From CAVQZC01 sp963718315 (GTDB lineage: Bacteria; Actinomycetota; Thermoleophilia; Gaiellales; JAICJC01): a stretch of 64,000 nt of DNA. Location of the stretch: NCBI GenBank assembly GCA_963718315.1, contig CAVQZC010000013.1:248001-312000 (forward strand), written 5' to 3'. Shown one piece after another: positions 35,311 to 43,644 of this stretch. Under the pieces are notes generated by a model, which was not told where the DNA came from, ran no database searches, and saw nothing but the letters and a program-made list of their open reading frames with translations. Position numbers and translations under genes: made by a program. Within the stretch, counting starts at the first letter, position 1. Each line of letters starts with the position of its first letter.

Positions 35311-38255
35311 GGGCGCGGCACCCGGCAGATGCCGCCCGACTGGCGGATGCACCACTCGGGGCACTTCTTGCCGATCGGGTCGAGGCGGATGTCGCCGCCA
35401 CGGATCCGGCGGACGATGGCATTGGCATAGCCGACAGCGCGGTCGACCTGTGCCCAGAACTCGTCCTCCGGCATCAGGTCGTTGCGCATCAGCCCGTCGA
35501 GCTCGCCCTTGACGGCCATCCCGCGCACCTTGCGCTCCCCGCCGAGGGCTCGGTAGAGGCCGGCGATCGGCTCGATCCCGATCAGGTCGCGGAGCACCAG
35601 GATGTAGAGCGGGAGCTGCAGCTTCCGCTCACTCTCGATCTGCGCCGCCGACCTGGCGCCCTTGCCGAGCTTGTAGTCCCACACGACGCCCCTCGCCGAC
35701 AGGCTGGGATCGCGGTCGATGCGGTCGATCGTGCCCGACACCGCGTAGCCGTCGAGGCGCAGCCCCGCCTGCAGCTCCGTCCGCGAGGTCTTGGTGCCGA
35801 AGCGCACCTCGTAGTCACGAGGCACCAGGGCGGACGGGAACGAGGACTCGACCCGCAGGAACCCCTCCAGGTCGAGCTCCAGCTTCCGCACCGCCTCCTT
35901 GCCGGCGGCGCTTCGCGGCACGCGGACGGACTTCAGCGCCTCGGCCAGGCAGCTGTGCATGAGCGGCACGGCTCGCGGAAGATCGTCGCGGGTGAGGCGC
36001 TCGATGCCGAGCTCGCCCGGCATCCTGTCGTAGAAGCGGTGGAGCGTCGTATGGGCGACAGAGCCGCTCTCCTTCGGCCCGAACACGTAGTCGATCTCGC
36101 CGGGCTGGAGGTGACGCTCGACGAACCATGCCGACGAGCACTCGGCGAACTTCTCGAGCTCGGTGACCGAGAACCGCTCCGTTGCCTGCAGAGCCGACAG
36201 GACGGCCCGGTTGGTCAGCGCGTGCCGGCGCCGGTACGCGGTCCGTGCGCGATCGAGCTTCCGCGACCATCCCTGCGTCTCGGCGACCGCCAGCGCCCAG
36301 GACTCCCGCGTCCGCAGCTCCACGGCCAGGGCGCGGATCCGCTCGCGGTCGGTGGGAGCGTCGGCCAGCTCCCAGGTCAGATCGCCCAGCCCGCGGCGGC
36401 GGCGGGGAAGCTCGTCGCCCTCGACGCCCAGGGCGTGGCGCAAGTCGTCCAGGAACGGCGACGGCTCGAGCACCCGCCCCTCGTCGTCCGCCGCCTGCCG
36501 CGACAGGTAGAGGCGCTTCCACGGCCGGGTGACCGCGACGTAGAACAGGTGGCGGTCGCGCTCGGCCGGCTCTGGCCGGCGGAGGGCGAGGGCTGCCGCG
36601 TCCTCGGCGGTGACGAATGGGCTGTCGCTGGGGCCGCCCGGCAGGCCGCCCTCCTCCAGGCCGAGCAGGAACACCACGTCGAACCGGCGGGTACGGGCAC
36701 GGCGGATGTCGAGCGCCTGCACGCGGCCGGCCGTCTCGCCCTGCGCCTGCACCGAGACCCTGCCCAGCTGGGCGAGCACCGTCGCCCGGTCGGCGGTCGC
36801 CAGGCCGCGCGCCTGGAGATCGGCCAGCCGCTCGACGGCCTGCAGGACGGCGCGCAGCGCGGCGACATGGCGGTCACCCGACGGCCCCAGCACGCGAGCG
36901 CTCAGCCCACCGGCCGCCGCGCTCATCCGCCGCACCATGTCGGTGACCTGGTCGAGCGGATCGCCGGGCTGCGAGAGCCGGTCGGCCGCGGCCAGCAGGC
37001 GGCTGTAGTCCAGCTCGTCGAGCACGCCGCGGGTGTCGTCGTGCGCGAGCGCGCCACGGCCGCGCAGCCGGCCCTCGGCGTAGTCGACCGTCGCCCGCGG
37101 GACGCCCGAGAATGGGCTTCGCAGGAACCGGAACAGCTCTCGCCGGTCGCCCTCGAACCAGGCGAACCGGAGCAGCCCCAGCAGGGCCTGGCCGGCCGGC
37201 GTCGCCCCCAGCGCGGTGCGGGTGTCGACGGCGATGTCAAGGCCGTGGGCGGCGAACGCCGATCGCAGCGCGATCGACCAGTGGCCCACGTCGCGGGCAA
37301 GCACGGCGATCTGCTCCGGCGGCACCCCCGCCCGGATCTCGGCCAGCGCCTCGGCGGCCACCTGATCGCAGACACCGCGGACACCGCACGCCTCGAGCAG
37401 GACGACCGAGCCGTCGGTGGGGTCGGCCTCCGGGTAGGCGACCTGCTCGCGGTCGTCGAACAGCCCGCGCTCGAGCCGGAGGAGAAGCGGGGAATCGGCG
37501 TGCGTCCCGGGCGGGAGCTCGAGCACGTCGTGAGGCTCGACGGTCAGCGCCGCCACGACCGGGCGCACGGCGTCGAAGGCGGGCCGCCCGGTCTCGTAGG
37601 GAATCGAGACGGTGACCTCGCAGCGGGCCGCCAGCGCGCGCAGCGCCGCCAGCTGCACGCCGGTCAGATCCTCGAATCCGTACGCCAGCACCGGTGCTCC
37701 GTCCCAGGCGTCGAGCCGGTCGCCGAGCAGCGCGGCGGCCCGGGCGCGGGCGGCTCCGACGTCGGTGGCACCGAGCTCGGCGAGCCGCGCTCGGTAGGCG
37801 ATGTGCAGCGACACCAGCTCGTCGCGGCGGCCACCGCTCCAGCTCTCCAGGCGACGGCTGACGGCATCGGGCAGATCGCTGGCGGCCAGCTCGTCGAACA
37901 GCCGCAACACGCCGTCCACGAACCCTCCGAACCGCGCCGGCCCGGCCAGCTCCGTCAGCTCGGCGGAGCGGACGACGTCCTCGAGCACCATCCGCCGCTC
38001 GAACTCCCCGAGCCCTCCGGCGGGCTCCCCGGAACGCGCGGCCACCAGCCACAGCAGGTCGTCGAACGAGCCGATGCGGCCGCCCAGGACACACTCCCGG
38101 CGGCTCAGCAGGTCGCGCTCGGCGCGCTCGATGTCGGGGATCGAAGGCACGACCAGGTAGGGGTCGTCGCCCGCGTCGACCGCGAGCAGAAACCGATCCA
38201 GGAGCTCGGCCACCTTCCCGCAGTTGGCCGGTCCCATGACAAGGCGGAGCGCCAT
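35307..38255 (-). CDS. addB: AddB-type nuclease subunit
   Basis: A 982-residue inactivated-helicase and nuclease partner of AddA. The N-terminal P-loop is degenerate (MGPANCGKVAELL) compared with GxxGxGKT. A C-terminal PD-(D/E)xK nuclease has GVVWDYKLGKGA then LQLPLYILVL. The Fe-S clamp ligands appear as one Cys before the nuclease (FAECSSAWFVERH) and three at the C-terminus (KKCPEWCIRQSGGIC). A TAGACT -10 lies 7 nt before ATG 38255. It heads addB-addA-nth, all linked by ATGA overlaps. Confidence 0.92.
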   Translation of the reverse strand: MALRLVMGPANCGKVAELLDRFLLAVDAGDDPYLVVPSIPDIERAERDLLSRRECVLGGRIGSFDDLLWLVAARSGEPAGGLGEFERRMVLEDVVRSAELTELAGPARFGGFVDGVLRLFDELAASDLPDAVSRRLESWSGGRRDELVSLHIAYRARLAELGATDVGAARARAAALLGDRLDAWDGAPVLAYGFEDLTGVQLAALRALAARCEVTVSIPYETGRPAFDAVRPVVAALTVEPHDVLELPPGTHADSPLLLRLERGLFDDREQVAYPEADPTDGSVVLLEACGVRGVCDQVAAEALAEIRAGVPPEQIAVLARDVGHWSIALRSAFAAHGLDIAVDTRTALGATPAGQALLGLLRFAWFEGDRRELFRFLRSPFSGVPRATVDYAEGRLRGRGALAHDDTRGVLDELDYSRLLAAADRLSQPGDPLDQVTDMVRRMSAAAGGLSARVLGPSGDRHVAALRAVLQAVERLADLQARGLATADRATVLAQLGRVSVQAQGETAGRVQALDIRRARTRRFDVVFLLGLEEGGLPGGPSDSPFVTAEDAAALALRRPEPAERDRHLFYVAVTRPWKRLYLSRQAADDEGRVLEPSPFLDDLRHALGVEGDELPRRRRGLGDLTWELADAPTDRERIRALAVELRTRESWALAVAETQGWSRKLDRARTAYRRRHALTNRAVLSALQATERFSVTELEKFAECSSAWFVERHLQPGEIDYVFGPKESGSVAHTTLHRFYDRMPGELGIERLTRDDLPRAVPLMHSCLAEALKSVRVPRSAAGKEAVRKLELDLEGFLRVESSFPSALVPRDYEVRFGTKTSRTELQAGLRLDGYAVSGTIDRIDRDPSLSARGVVWDYKLGKGARSAAQIESERKLQLPLYILVLRDLIGIEPIAGLYRALGGERKVRGMAVKGELDGLMRNDLMPEDEFWAQVDRAVGYANAIVRRIRGGDIRLDPIGKKCPEWCIRQSGGICRVPRP

Positions 38256-38262
38256 TCAGGGA

Positions 38263-38268
38263 AGTCTA
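38263..38268 (-). promoter_or_regulatory. -10 box of leaderless addB
   Basis: TAGACT on the minus strand, 7 nt before the ATG at 38255. Confidence 0.5.
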
Positions 38269-38293
38269 GGGACTGCCGCGAGCGGTGAGAGCT

Positions 38294-39592
38294 CTATCTG
38301 AGAACGCGGCCGTCGAGGGACGACGGGTCGAGCCCAAGGCCGTCCAGCACCGTCGCCGCGACGTCCTCGACCTTGCCCTCGCCGCCCGGATGAGCGCCCC
38401 GCACCAGCACGAAGGCGTCGTCCTGCGTGTGCATGCCGGTCAGCCGGCCCTTGGCCTGCAGCTCCTTGGTGCGCACGGCGCCCTTCAGGTCGAGGCCGTT
38501 CGGCGAGCTCAGCACGAGGTCGGGGCCGTGCTCGGCCATCGGGCCGGAGAAGGCCTCCTCGCGGACCGTCGCCCGCGTCACCCAGGGCTGCGACTCGGCC
38601 CACGACTTCAGCTCGGCGCGCACCGACTCGTACTCCGAGGGCTGGACGATGCCGCCCGGCTCGCGCCCCGCCAGGTTCAGGTACAGGCGGCCGGGATCCA
38701 TGCAGTAGGCCCGCGTCCGCTCGGGGATGATGGAGGCGATCGACTGTGCCGGATCCTCCAGCGCCACCCAGCCGTCGCGCTCCAGCCAGCGGTTGACGAA
38801 CACCTCCTCGTCCAGCCGGCAGAAGCCGTGGTCGGAGAGCAGGATCAGCCGGCAGTCGTCGTCCAGGCGCTGGACGATCTGGCCGACCGAGTCGTCGATC
38901 GCGTCGTAGTAGGCGGCAAACCTGCCGGCCCACGGCTCCTCGCCCTTCTCCATCTGCTCCCACAGGAAGTGGTGCAGCCGGTCGGTGCCCGTGAAGGCGG
39001 CGTAGAAGAGGTCGCACGCCTCGGTGTCCAGCAGGTCGCAGAGCACCCGCGTGCGCGCCGCGTGGTGCGTGAAGAGCTGCTCGCTGAACGCCTCCAGATC
39101 CTTGTGCCCGAGGCCGAGATCGACGTCGATCAGGTAGCCCCGCTCGTTCAGAAAGGGCAGCAGCGAGGGCGGCTGCACCGACTTCTCGAGCACCGGCGAC
39201 ACGAAGCCCGACACCAGGATCCCGTTCTGCTGGGGCTGCGCGGGGTACGTGCCCGGCACGTTGATCACGATCGAGCGCATCCCCGCCCGGGCGGCGTGCT
39301 GCCACACGGCCGGCTCACGGATCGTCATCACGTTGGTGAACGTGATCTCCCAGGTCTGTGGTTTGCGCTCGACGAACCCGAAGACACCGTGGCGGCCGGG
39401 GTTGGTGCCGGTCGAGGCCGATGCCCACGACACCGATGAGATCGGGGGCAGCGGCGCCCACGATGACAACAGCTCGCCCTGCTCGGCGAGCGCCGCCAGG
39501 TTGGGCAACGCGCCCTCGGCGAACCGGCGGCGCAGATAGCTCGCGGGCGTCCCGTCGAGCCCGATGACGCAGACCCTGGGGCTTGGCATCAC
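38294..39592 (-). CDS. Alkaline-phosphatase-superfamily phosphodiesterase A
   Basis: A 432-residue type I phosphodiesterase/nucleotide pyrophosphatase. The N-terminal metal motif is VIGLDGTPASYL. The nucleophile region is PISSVSWASASTG, where Ser or Thr would attack the phosphate. Later metal ligands are in FTGTDRLHHFLW and LLSDHGFC. The C-terminal ligand His is probably GMHTQDD. It ends in DPSSLDGRVLR and lacks the LGY tail of its neighbours. Both GTG 39592 (GTGA overlap with cysC) and ATG 39589 are possible starts. No signal peptide is seen. It is coupled to the APS kinase gene, which suggests a shared substrate. Confidence 0.86.
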   Translation of the reverse strand: MMPSPRVCVIGLDGTPASYLRRRFAEGALPNLAALAEQGELLSSWAPLPPISSVSWASASTGTNPGRHGVFGFVERKPQTWEITFTNVMTIREPAVWQHAARAGMRSIVINVPGTYPAQPQQNGILVSGFVSPVLEKSVQPPSLLPFLNERGYLIDVDLGLGHKDLEAFSEQLFTHHAARTRVLCDLLDTEACDLFYAAFTGTDRLHHFLWEQMEKGEEPWAGRFAAYYDAIDDSVGQIVQRLDDDCRLILLSDHGFCRLDEEVFVNRWLERDGWVALEDPAQSIASIIPERTRAYCMDPGRLYLNLAGREPGGIVQPSEYESVRAELKSWAESQPWVTRATVREEAFSGPMAEHGPDLVLSSPNGLDLKGAVRTKELQAKGRLTGMHTQDDAFVLVRGAHPGGEGKVEDVAATVLDGLGLDPSSLDGRVLR

Positions 39593-40215
39593 ATGTAGCC
39601 GAGGGACTCGAGCCGGGACGCGACCTCGGCCTCCTCCTCGGAGGAGTAGGCCTTGCCGGCGTCACCACCCCCCGGTGCCGCCAGGTATCCCAGCGCTTCC
39701 AGCTTCTGCGTGATCTCGGCCAGGCAGTCCTCGGGCGAGCGCCCGACGGTGTCGAGCGTCAGCTCGGGCGACGCCGGCGGCTCGTAGGGGTCGTCAACGC
39801 CCGTGAAGTGGGCGATCTCCCCCGCCCGCGCCCTGGCGTAGTTGCCCTTGTAGTCGCGCTCCGCGCACTGATCGGCGGTGGCGGCGCAATAGATCTCGAC
39901 GAAGCGGCCGATGCTCGCCCGCGCCTGCTCGCGCGCCTCACGGTAGGGCGACACGGCGGCGACGATGTTGGGGACGCCGGCCCGGGTCAAAACCTTGCAG
40001 ACGAACGCGATCCGGCGGATGTTCTCGTCGCGGTCCTCCCGCGAGAATCCGAGCCCGCGCGACAGCTCGGTGCGGATCACATCGCCGTCCAGGATCTCCA
40101 GCGCAGAGAGGCCGCGGCTCTCCCGCAGCTCGTAGGCGAGCAGGTCGGCGAGGGTGCTCTTCCCGGACTGGGGAAGCCCTGTAAACCACACGGTGAACGC
40201 AGGGGTGTGCGGCAT
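39589..40215 (-). CDS. cysC: Adenylylsulfate kinase with tandem LGY tail
   Basis: A 208-residue APS kinase, making PAPS from adenylyl sulfate and ATP. Walker A is FTGLPQSGKST. The APS-binding segments are LEILDGDVIRTELSRGLGFS and DRDENIRRIAFV, and the lid region is FTGVDDPYEPP. The catalytic core ends near residue 165. An extension follows with two copies of one motif: KLEALGYL, then RLESLGYM at the very C-terminus. The same tail closes the divergent phosphodiesterase. No ATP sulfurylase gene is in the window. The start ATG 40215 has a TACTCT -10 9 nt upstream. Confidence 0.88.
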   Translation of the reverse strand: MPHTPAFTVWFTGLPQSGKSTLADLLAYELRESRGLSALEILDGDVIRTELSRGLGFSREDRDENIRRIAFVCKVLTRAGVPNIVAAVSPYREAREQARASIGRFVEIYCAATADQCAERDYKGNYARARAGEIAHFTGVDDPYEPPASPELTLDTVGRSPEDCLAEITQKLEALGYLAAPGGGDAGKAYSSEEEAEVASRLESLGYM

Positions 40216-40223
40216 CGAGCGGG

Positions 40224-40230
40224 TAGAGTA
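40224..40230. promoter_or_regulatory. Shared divergent -10 element
   Basis: The heptamer TAGAGTA reads TAGAGT on the plus strand, 9 nt before ATG 40239. On the minus strand it reads TACTCT, 9 nt before ATG 40215. One element may thus serve two leaderless genes on opposite strands. Confidence 0.5.
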
Positions 40231-40238
40231 CCAGCCCG

Positions 40239-41852
40239 ATGAGCGGGGATCTCTCCGGCAAGGTCGTCGTGCTCGGACTCGATGGCGCGACCTGGGATCT
40301 GCTGCGGCCGATGGCCGAGCGGGGGCTGATGCCGAACCTCGCGCGCGGGCTGCAGAGCGGGCGCAGCGGGCTGCTCCAGTCATGCCTGCCGCCGTTCTCC
40401 TCGCCGGCCTGGATCTCGATCGCCACCGGCAAGAATCCCGGCTCGCACGGCGTCTTCGACTTCTTCGAGGCGGGCCTGCCGGGAGAGCGCAAGCTGGTCT
40501 CGGCCAAGTCGGCCAGGGGCGCGAAGCTGTGGGAGCTGGCGTCCGCCGCCGGGCGGATCGTGAACGTGATGGCGGTGCCCGTCTCGTGGCCTCCGTCAGA
40601 GGTCAACGGGACGTTCACGTCCGGCGCGTTCACGCCCGGTGAGAGCGTCGACTACACATGGCCGAAGGAGCTGAAGGCCGAGCTGAAGGCGCTGCCCGGC
40701 GGCTTCGAGGCCGACCCCTACGCCGCGGGCCTGGAGGGCCGGGCGTTCGCCGAGCAGACGCACACCGTCATCCCCCAGCAGGAGGTCGCCACCCGCTACG
40801 TGCTGGAGCGCGGCGACTGGGACCTGCTGTTCACGGTGATCCAGGCGCCCGACCCGCTGCAGCACAAGTTCTGGAACGTGCTCGACGAGACCGATCCCCG
40901 CTACGACGCCGAGAAGGCGAAGCTCGACTTGCCGCTGGTCGAGAAGTCCTACCGGCTGTGCGACGAGGTGATCGGCGACCGCCTGGACATGGCCGACCGC
41001 GGAGCCCTCGTGCTGATCATCTCCGACCACGGCTTCGGCCGGTACGAGAAGAGCTTCTTCATCAACCGCGTGCTGGAGGATGCCGGCCTGCTGGTCCGCC
41101 AGCGGAGCGCGAAGCGGGTGGCTCCGAAGGGGCTGTCGACGCGCCGCGTCATCGACACCATGCGGCGGCTGGACGTGCTCGGCCTGGAGAGCCGCCTGCC
41201 GACCACCTTCAAGGAGAAGCTGGCCCTGCGGATCGACAGCACGCTGTCGGTGCCGATCGACATGGAGCAGACCAAGGCCTACGCCGCGGCGGCGTCGGCC
41301 GAGAGCGTGTTCGTGGCGCCGGGCGTCCCGGCCGGCGAGCGCGACGAGGTCTGCCGCCGCGCCATCGAGGCGCTGAAGGCGGCCCGCGACCCCGACACCG
41401 GCGAGCCGATCATCGAGGGGGCGTTCCGCCGCGAGGACGTCTACGACGGCGACCAGCTGGAGCGGATCCCCGACATCCTGATCGACTTCGGCGACCGCCC
41501 CTACGTCGCGTCCGACCGGCTGGCGAGCTCGTCCCTGGTCGAGCCGCTTCCCGCCCATGGCGGCGGAGGCCGCCACCGGCGCTACGGGATCGTGCTGGCC
41601 AACGGCCCCGGCATCAAGCACGGGACGATCGAGGGCGCCAACATCGTCGACGTCGCGCCCACCGTCCTGCACGCGCTCGGCGTCGCCGTCCCCGACGACA
41701 TGGACGGGCACGTGCTCACGGAGCTGTTCAGCGACGGTCGCGCGGTGCAGACGACGAGCGCAGCCGAAGGCCAGAAGGCCGGCGAGGTGCAGTACAGCGA
41801 CGAGGAGGCCAAGGCCATCCAGGAGTCGCTGAAGAGCATCGGCTACCTGTAG
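40239..41852 (+). CDS. Alkaline-phosphatase-superfamily phosphodiesterase B
   Basis: A 537-residue paralogue of phosphodiesterase A. It has VVVLGLDGATWDLL, the nucleophile region PFSSPAWISIATG, metal ligands in VIQAPDPLQHKFW and IISDHGFGRYEK, a late His pair in PAHGGGGRHRRYG, and DVAPTVLHALGV. The C-terminus is YSDEEAKAIQESLKSIGYL, nearly the same as the APS kinase tail. The gene diverges from cysC with 23 bp between the two starts. It likely hydrolyses a phosphodiester, nucleotide or sulfated compound in the cytoplasm; no signal peptide is seen. Confidence 0.88.
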   Translation: MSGDLSGKVVVLGLDGATWDLLRPMAERGLMPNLARGLQSGRSGLLQSCLPPFSSPAWISIATGKNPGSHGVFDFFEAGLPGERKLVSAKSARGAKLWELASAAGRIVNVMAVPVSWPPSEVNGTFTSGAFTPGESVDYTWPKELKAELKALPGGFEADPYAAGLEGRAFAEQTHTVIPQQEVATRYVLERGDWDLLFTVIQAPDPLQHKFWNVLDETDPRYDAEKAKLDLPLVEKSYRLCDEVIGDRLDMADRGALVLIISDHGFGRYEKSFFINRVLEDAGLLVRQRSAKRVAPKGLSTRRVIDTMRRLDVLGLESRLPTTFKEKLALRIDSTLSVPIDMEQTKAYAAAASAESVFVAPGVPAGERDEVCRRAIEALKAARDPDTGEPIIEGAFRREDVYDGDQLERIPDILIDFGDRPYVASDRLASSSLVEPLPAHGGGGRHRRYGIVLANGPGIKHGTIEGANIVDVAPTVLHALGVAVPDDMDGHVLTELFSDGRAVQTTSAAEGQKAGEVQYSDEEAKAIQESLKSIGYL

Positions 41853-41859
41853 CCGACGC

Positions 41860-41879
41860 CCGCCGGATCACTCCGGCGG
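41860..41879. terminator. Bidirectional hairpin between convergent genes
   Basis: CCGCCGGA-TCAC-TCCGGCGG, a perfect 8-bp stem overlapping the end of the ferredoxin gene. No U-tract. Confidence 0.5.
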
Positions 41880-42146
41880 CTTGACCTCGTCGGTCAGGCG
41901 GTTGATCGTGTCGCCGTCGGGGAAGGCGTAGTTGATCTTCACGAACGGCTCCCACTTGTCGGGTAGCGCGTCCTCGGGAAAGATCGCCTCGACCGGGCAC
42001 TCCGGCTCGCAGGCACCGCAGTCGATGCACTCCTCGGGATCGATCACGAGCATGCGTGCGAACTCGTGGATGCAGTCGACCGGGCACACGTCGATGCACG
42101 ACTTGTCCTTCACATCGATGCAGGGCTCGGCGATGATGTAGGTCAC
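41868..42146 (-). CDS. fdxA: Seven-iron ferredoxin
   Basis: A 92-residue electron carrier of the FdxA type. The N-terminal cluster site is C-x7-C-x3-C (PCIDVKDKSCIDVCPVDC), as expected for a 3Fe-4S cluster with an extra Cys. The second is C-x2-C-x2-C-x3-C-P (CIDCGACEPECPVEA) for a 4Fe-4S cluster. Length and Cys spacing fit the family. GTG 42146 has GGAGG about 7 nt upstream. It lies just past the cytochrome c maturation operon but is separated by 41 bp. Confidence 0.93.
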   Translation of the reverse strand: MTYIIAEPCIDVKDKSCIDVCPVDCIHEFARMLVIDPEECIDCGACEPECPVEAIFPEDALPDKWEPFVKINYAFPDGDTINRLTDEVKPPE

Positions 42147-42187
42147 TCAGGGCCTCCTGGCGGTCTTCCTCTCTCTGGCCGCGGATG

Positions 42188-42505
42188 TTAGACAAGGAGC
42201 TCCGCGACAAGCTCCGGCAACCGCTCCGAGAAGACCGACCGCGGCACCACGTTTGCGAAGCCCGCCTGCCGTGCGGCACGTAGCCGCTGGGGGTCGGTGT
42301 GGGCGCCGAACCCGAGCACCGGAACGCCGGGGAACCGGGCCAGTACATCCGCGGGCTCGACCTTGCCGACGTCGGCGATGACCACGTCCGGCGGCGGGCC
42401 GCCGGGCTTGGCGATCACCTCGTACCCGGCCGAGAGCAGCATCGCGTCGATCTTGCCGCGGAAGAAGAGGTCGACGCCCACCAGCTGGACGATGCCCTTG
42501 CTCAC
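42188..42505 (-). CDS. Degenerate receiver-like protein
   Basis: A 105-residue CheY-like protein. It has the beta/alpha pattern VQLVGVDLFFRGKI... DVVIADVGKVEP... VPVLGFGAHTD... AGFANVVPRSVF. The Asp in VIADVG sits at the phospho-acceptor position. The N-terminal acidic pair is reduced to one Asp, and the conserved Lys after the fifth strand is Arg (VVPRS). It may therefore bind a partner without normal phosphorylation. GTG 42505 overlaps the ccdA stop by 4 bp, so it is the last gene of the cytochrome c maturation operon. Confidence 0.75.
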   Translation of the reverse strand: MSKGIVQLVGVDLFFRGKIDAMLLSAGYEVIAKPGGPPPDVVIADVGKVEPADVLARFPGVPVLGFGAHTDPQRLRAARQAGFANVVPRSVFSERLPELVAELLV

Positions 42506-43182
42506 AGGCGTTCGGCGACTCGGTTGACGAAGCCGTTCAGCAGGTAGACCTGGTCGAAGAAGACGAGCAGCCCCGCGGTCACCAGCACCACGCCGCTGAA
42601 CGTGCGCACCACGTCCCAGCGGTCGCGTACGACCCGGAACACGCTCATCGTCTGGCCCAGCGCCACGCTCGCGATCAGGAACGGGAGCGCCAGGCCGGCG
42701 GCGTACGCAGCCAGCAGCCAGCCCGCCCGGACGGCCGTGCCGGCGTTGGCAGAGAGCACCAGGAGCGAGCCCAGCACCGGCCCCACGCAGGGGGTGAAAC
42801 AGAGGCCAAAGGCCGCGCCCAGCAGCAGCGGGGAGCCCGACCGGCGGGCCGGCTCCAGGGCCGGCTGCATCGAGCGCTCCAGCACCGGGATGTGGAACAG
42901 GCCCAGCATCAGCAGCCCCATGGCCACGATCACGATGCCGGCCAGCTGGGTCAGCTGCGTGCGGTGGTCGGAGAGCTGCCCGCCGGCCAGGCCGGCGATC
43001 ACACCCAGCGCGACGAACACGGCTGAGAACCCGGCCACGAACGGCAGTGCGGCAAGCAGCGCCTGCCTGCCGCTGACCGCCCGCGCGCCGATCGCCGACA
43101 GGTACGCCGGCACCAGCGGCAGCACGCACGGCGTCCCGAACGAGACCAGCCCGGCCACGAACGCCACCCACGCGTCTCTCAC
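42502..43182 (-). CDS. ccdA: Cytochrome c biogenesis protein CcdA
   Basis: A 226-residue membrane protein that carries reducing equivalents across the membrane to apocytochrome maturation thioredoxins. It has six TM helices and the two redox Cys in SFGTPCVLPLVPAYL and FGLCFTPCVGPVLG. Length is typical of short CcdA. GTG 43182 overlaps the ccmH stop (GTGA). Confidence 0.95.
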   Translation of the reverse strand: MRDAWVAFVAGLVSFGTPCVLPLVPAYLSAIGARAVSGRQALLAALPFVAGFSAVFVALGVIAGLAGGQLSDHRTQLTQLAGIVIVAMGLLMLGLFHIPVLERSMQPALEPARRSGSPLLLGAAFGLCFTPCVGPVLGSLLVLSANAGTAVRAGWLLAAYAAGLALPFLIASVALGQTMSVFRVVRDRWDVVRTFSGVVLVTAGLLVFFDQVYLLNGFVNRVAERL

Positions 43183-43644
43183 GGATCGTCGTCCCGCAGC
43201 TCGCGGTCGATCCGCCGTTCGAGCTCCGGGTCGAGTGGGCCGTCCGCGGCCAGCACCCCTCCGCCGTTCGAGCGCGAGCGCGTCCACGCCATCGCCAGAA
43301 CGACGGCCACCCCGATGCCGACCAGCAGCACCAGCCCGGGCACCACCCAGGCAACCAGTCCGAAGCCGTGCTTGGGCGGGGCTGCCAGGATCGCCTGGCC
43401 GTACTGGGCGACCAGGGCGTTGACCACCCGCTGCTGCGACCAACCCGCGTCATGCTGCTGCTGGATGAACTGGCGGATGCTGTCGGCGACCGCCGACTGC
43501 GACTGGCTGAGCAGGTCGTGGCAGACCGGGCACATCAGCTGGTTCTCGAGGTCGGGCACCGACCAGGTGGCGGGCATCGCCGCGGCCGGCGCCGGCGCGG
43601 CCACGGCGAGCAGGGCTGCGATCAGGAGCGCAAGCCCGCTTCAC
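43179..43644 (-). CDS. ccmH: Cytochrome c maturation protein CcmH (frameshifted signal)
   Basis: A thiol reductase for the heme-binding CxxCH of apocytochrome c. The redox motif is LENQLMCPVCHDLL, and a C-terminal TM helix (LVAWVVPGLVLLVGIGVAVVLAM) precedes a charged tail. The open frame begins at 43604, inside the signal peptide. GTG 43644 (VKR) overlaps the stop of the thioredoxin gene, and removing one G near 43634 joins it to LALLIAALLAVAAPAPAAA. I therefore place the start at 43644, giving about 154 residues. Confidence 0.86.

Noticed and set aside
35955..38288. A 777-residue plus-strand frame opposite addB
   Set aside because: Same reason: a codon-composition shadow of addB.
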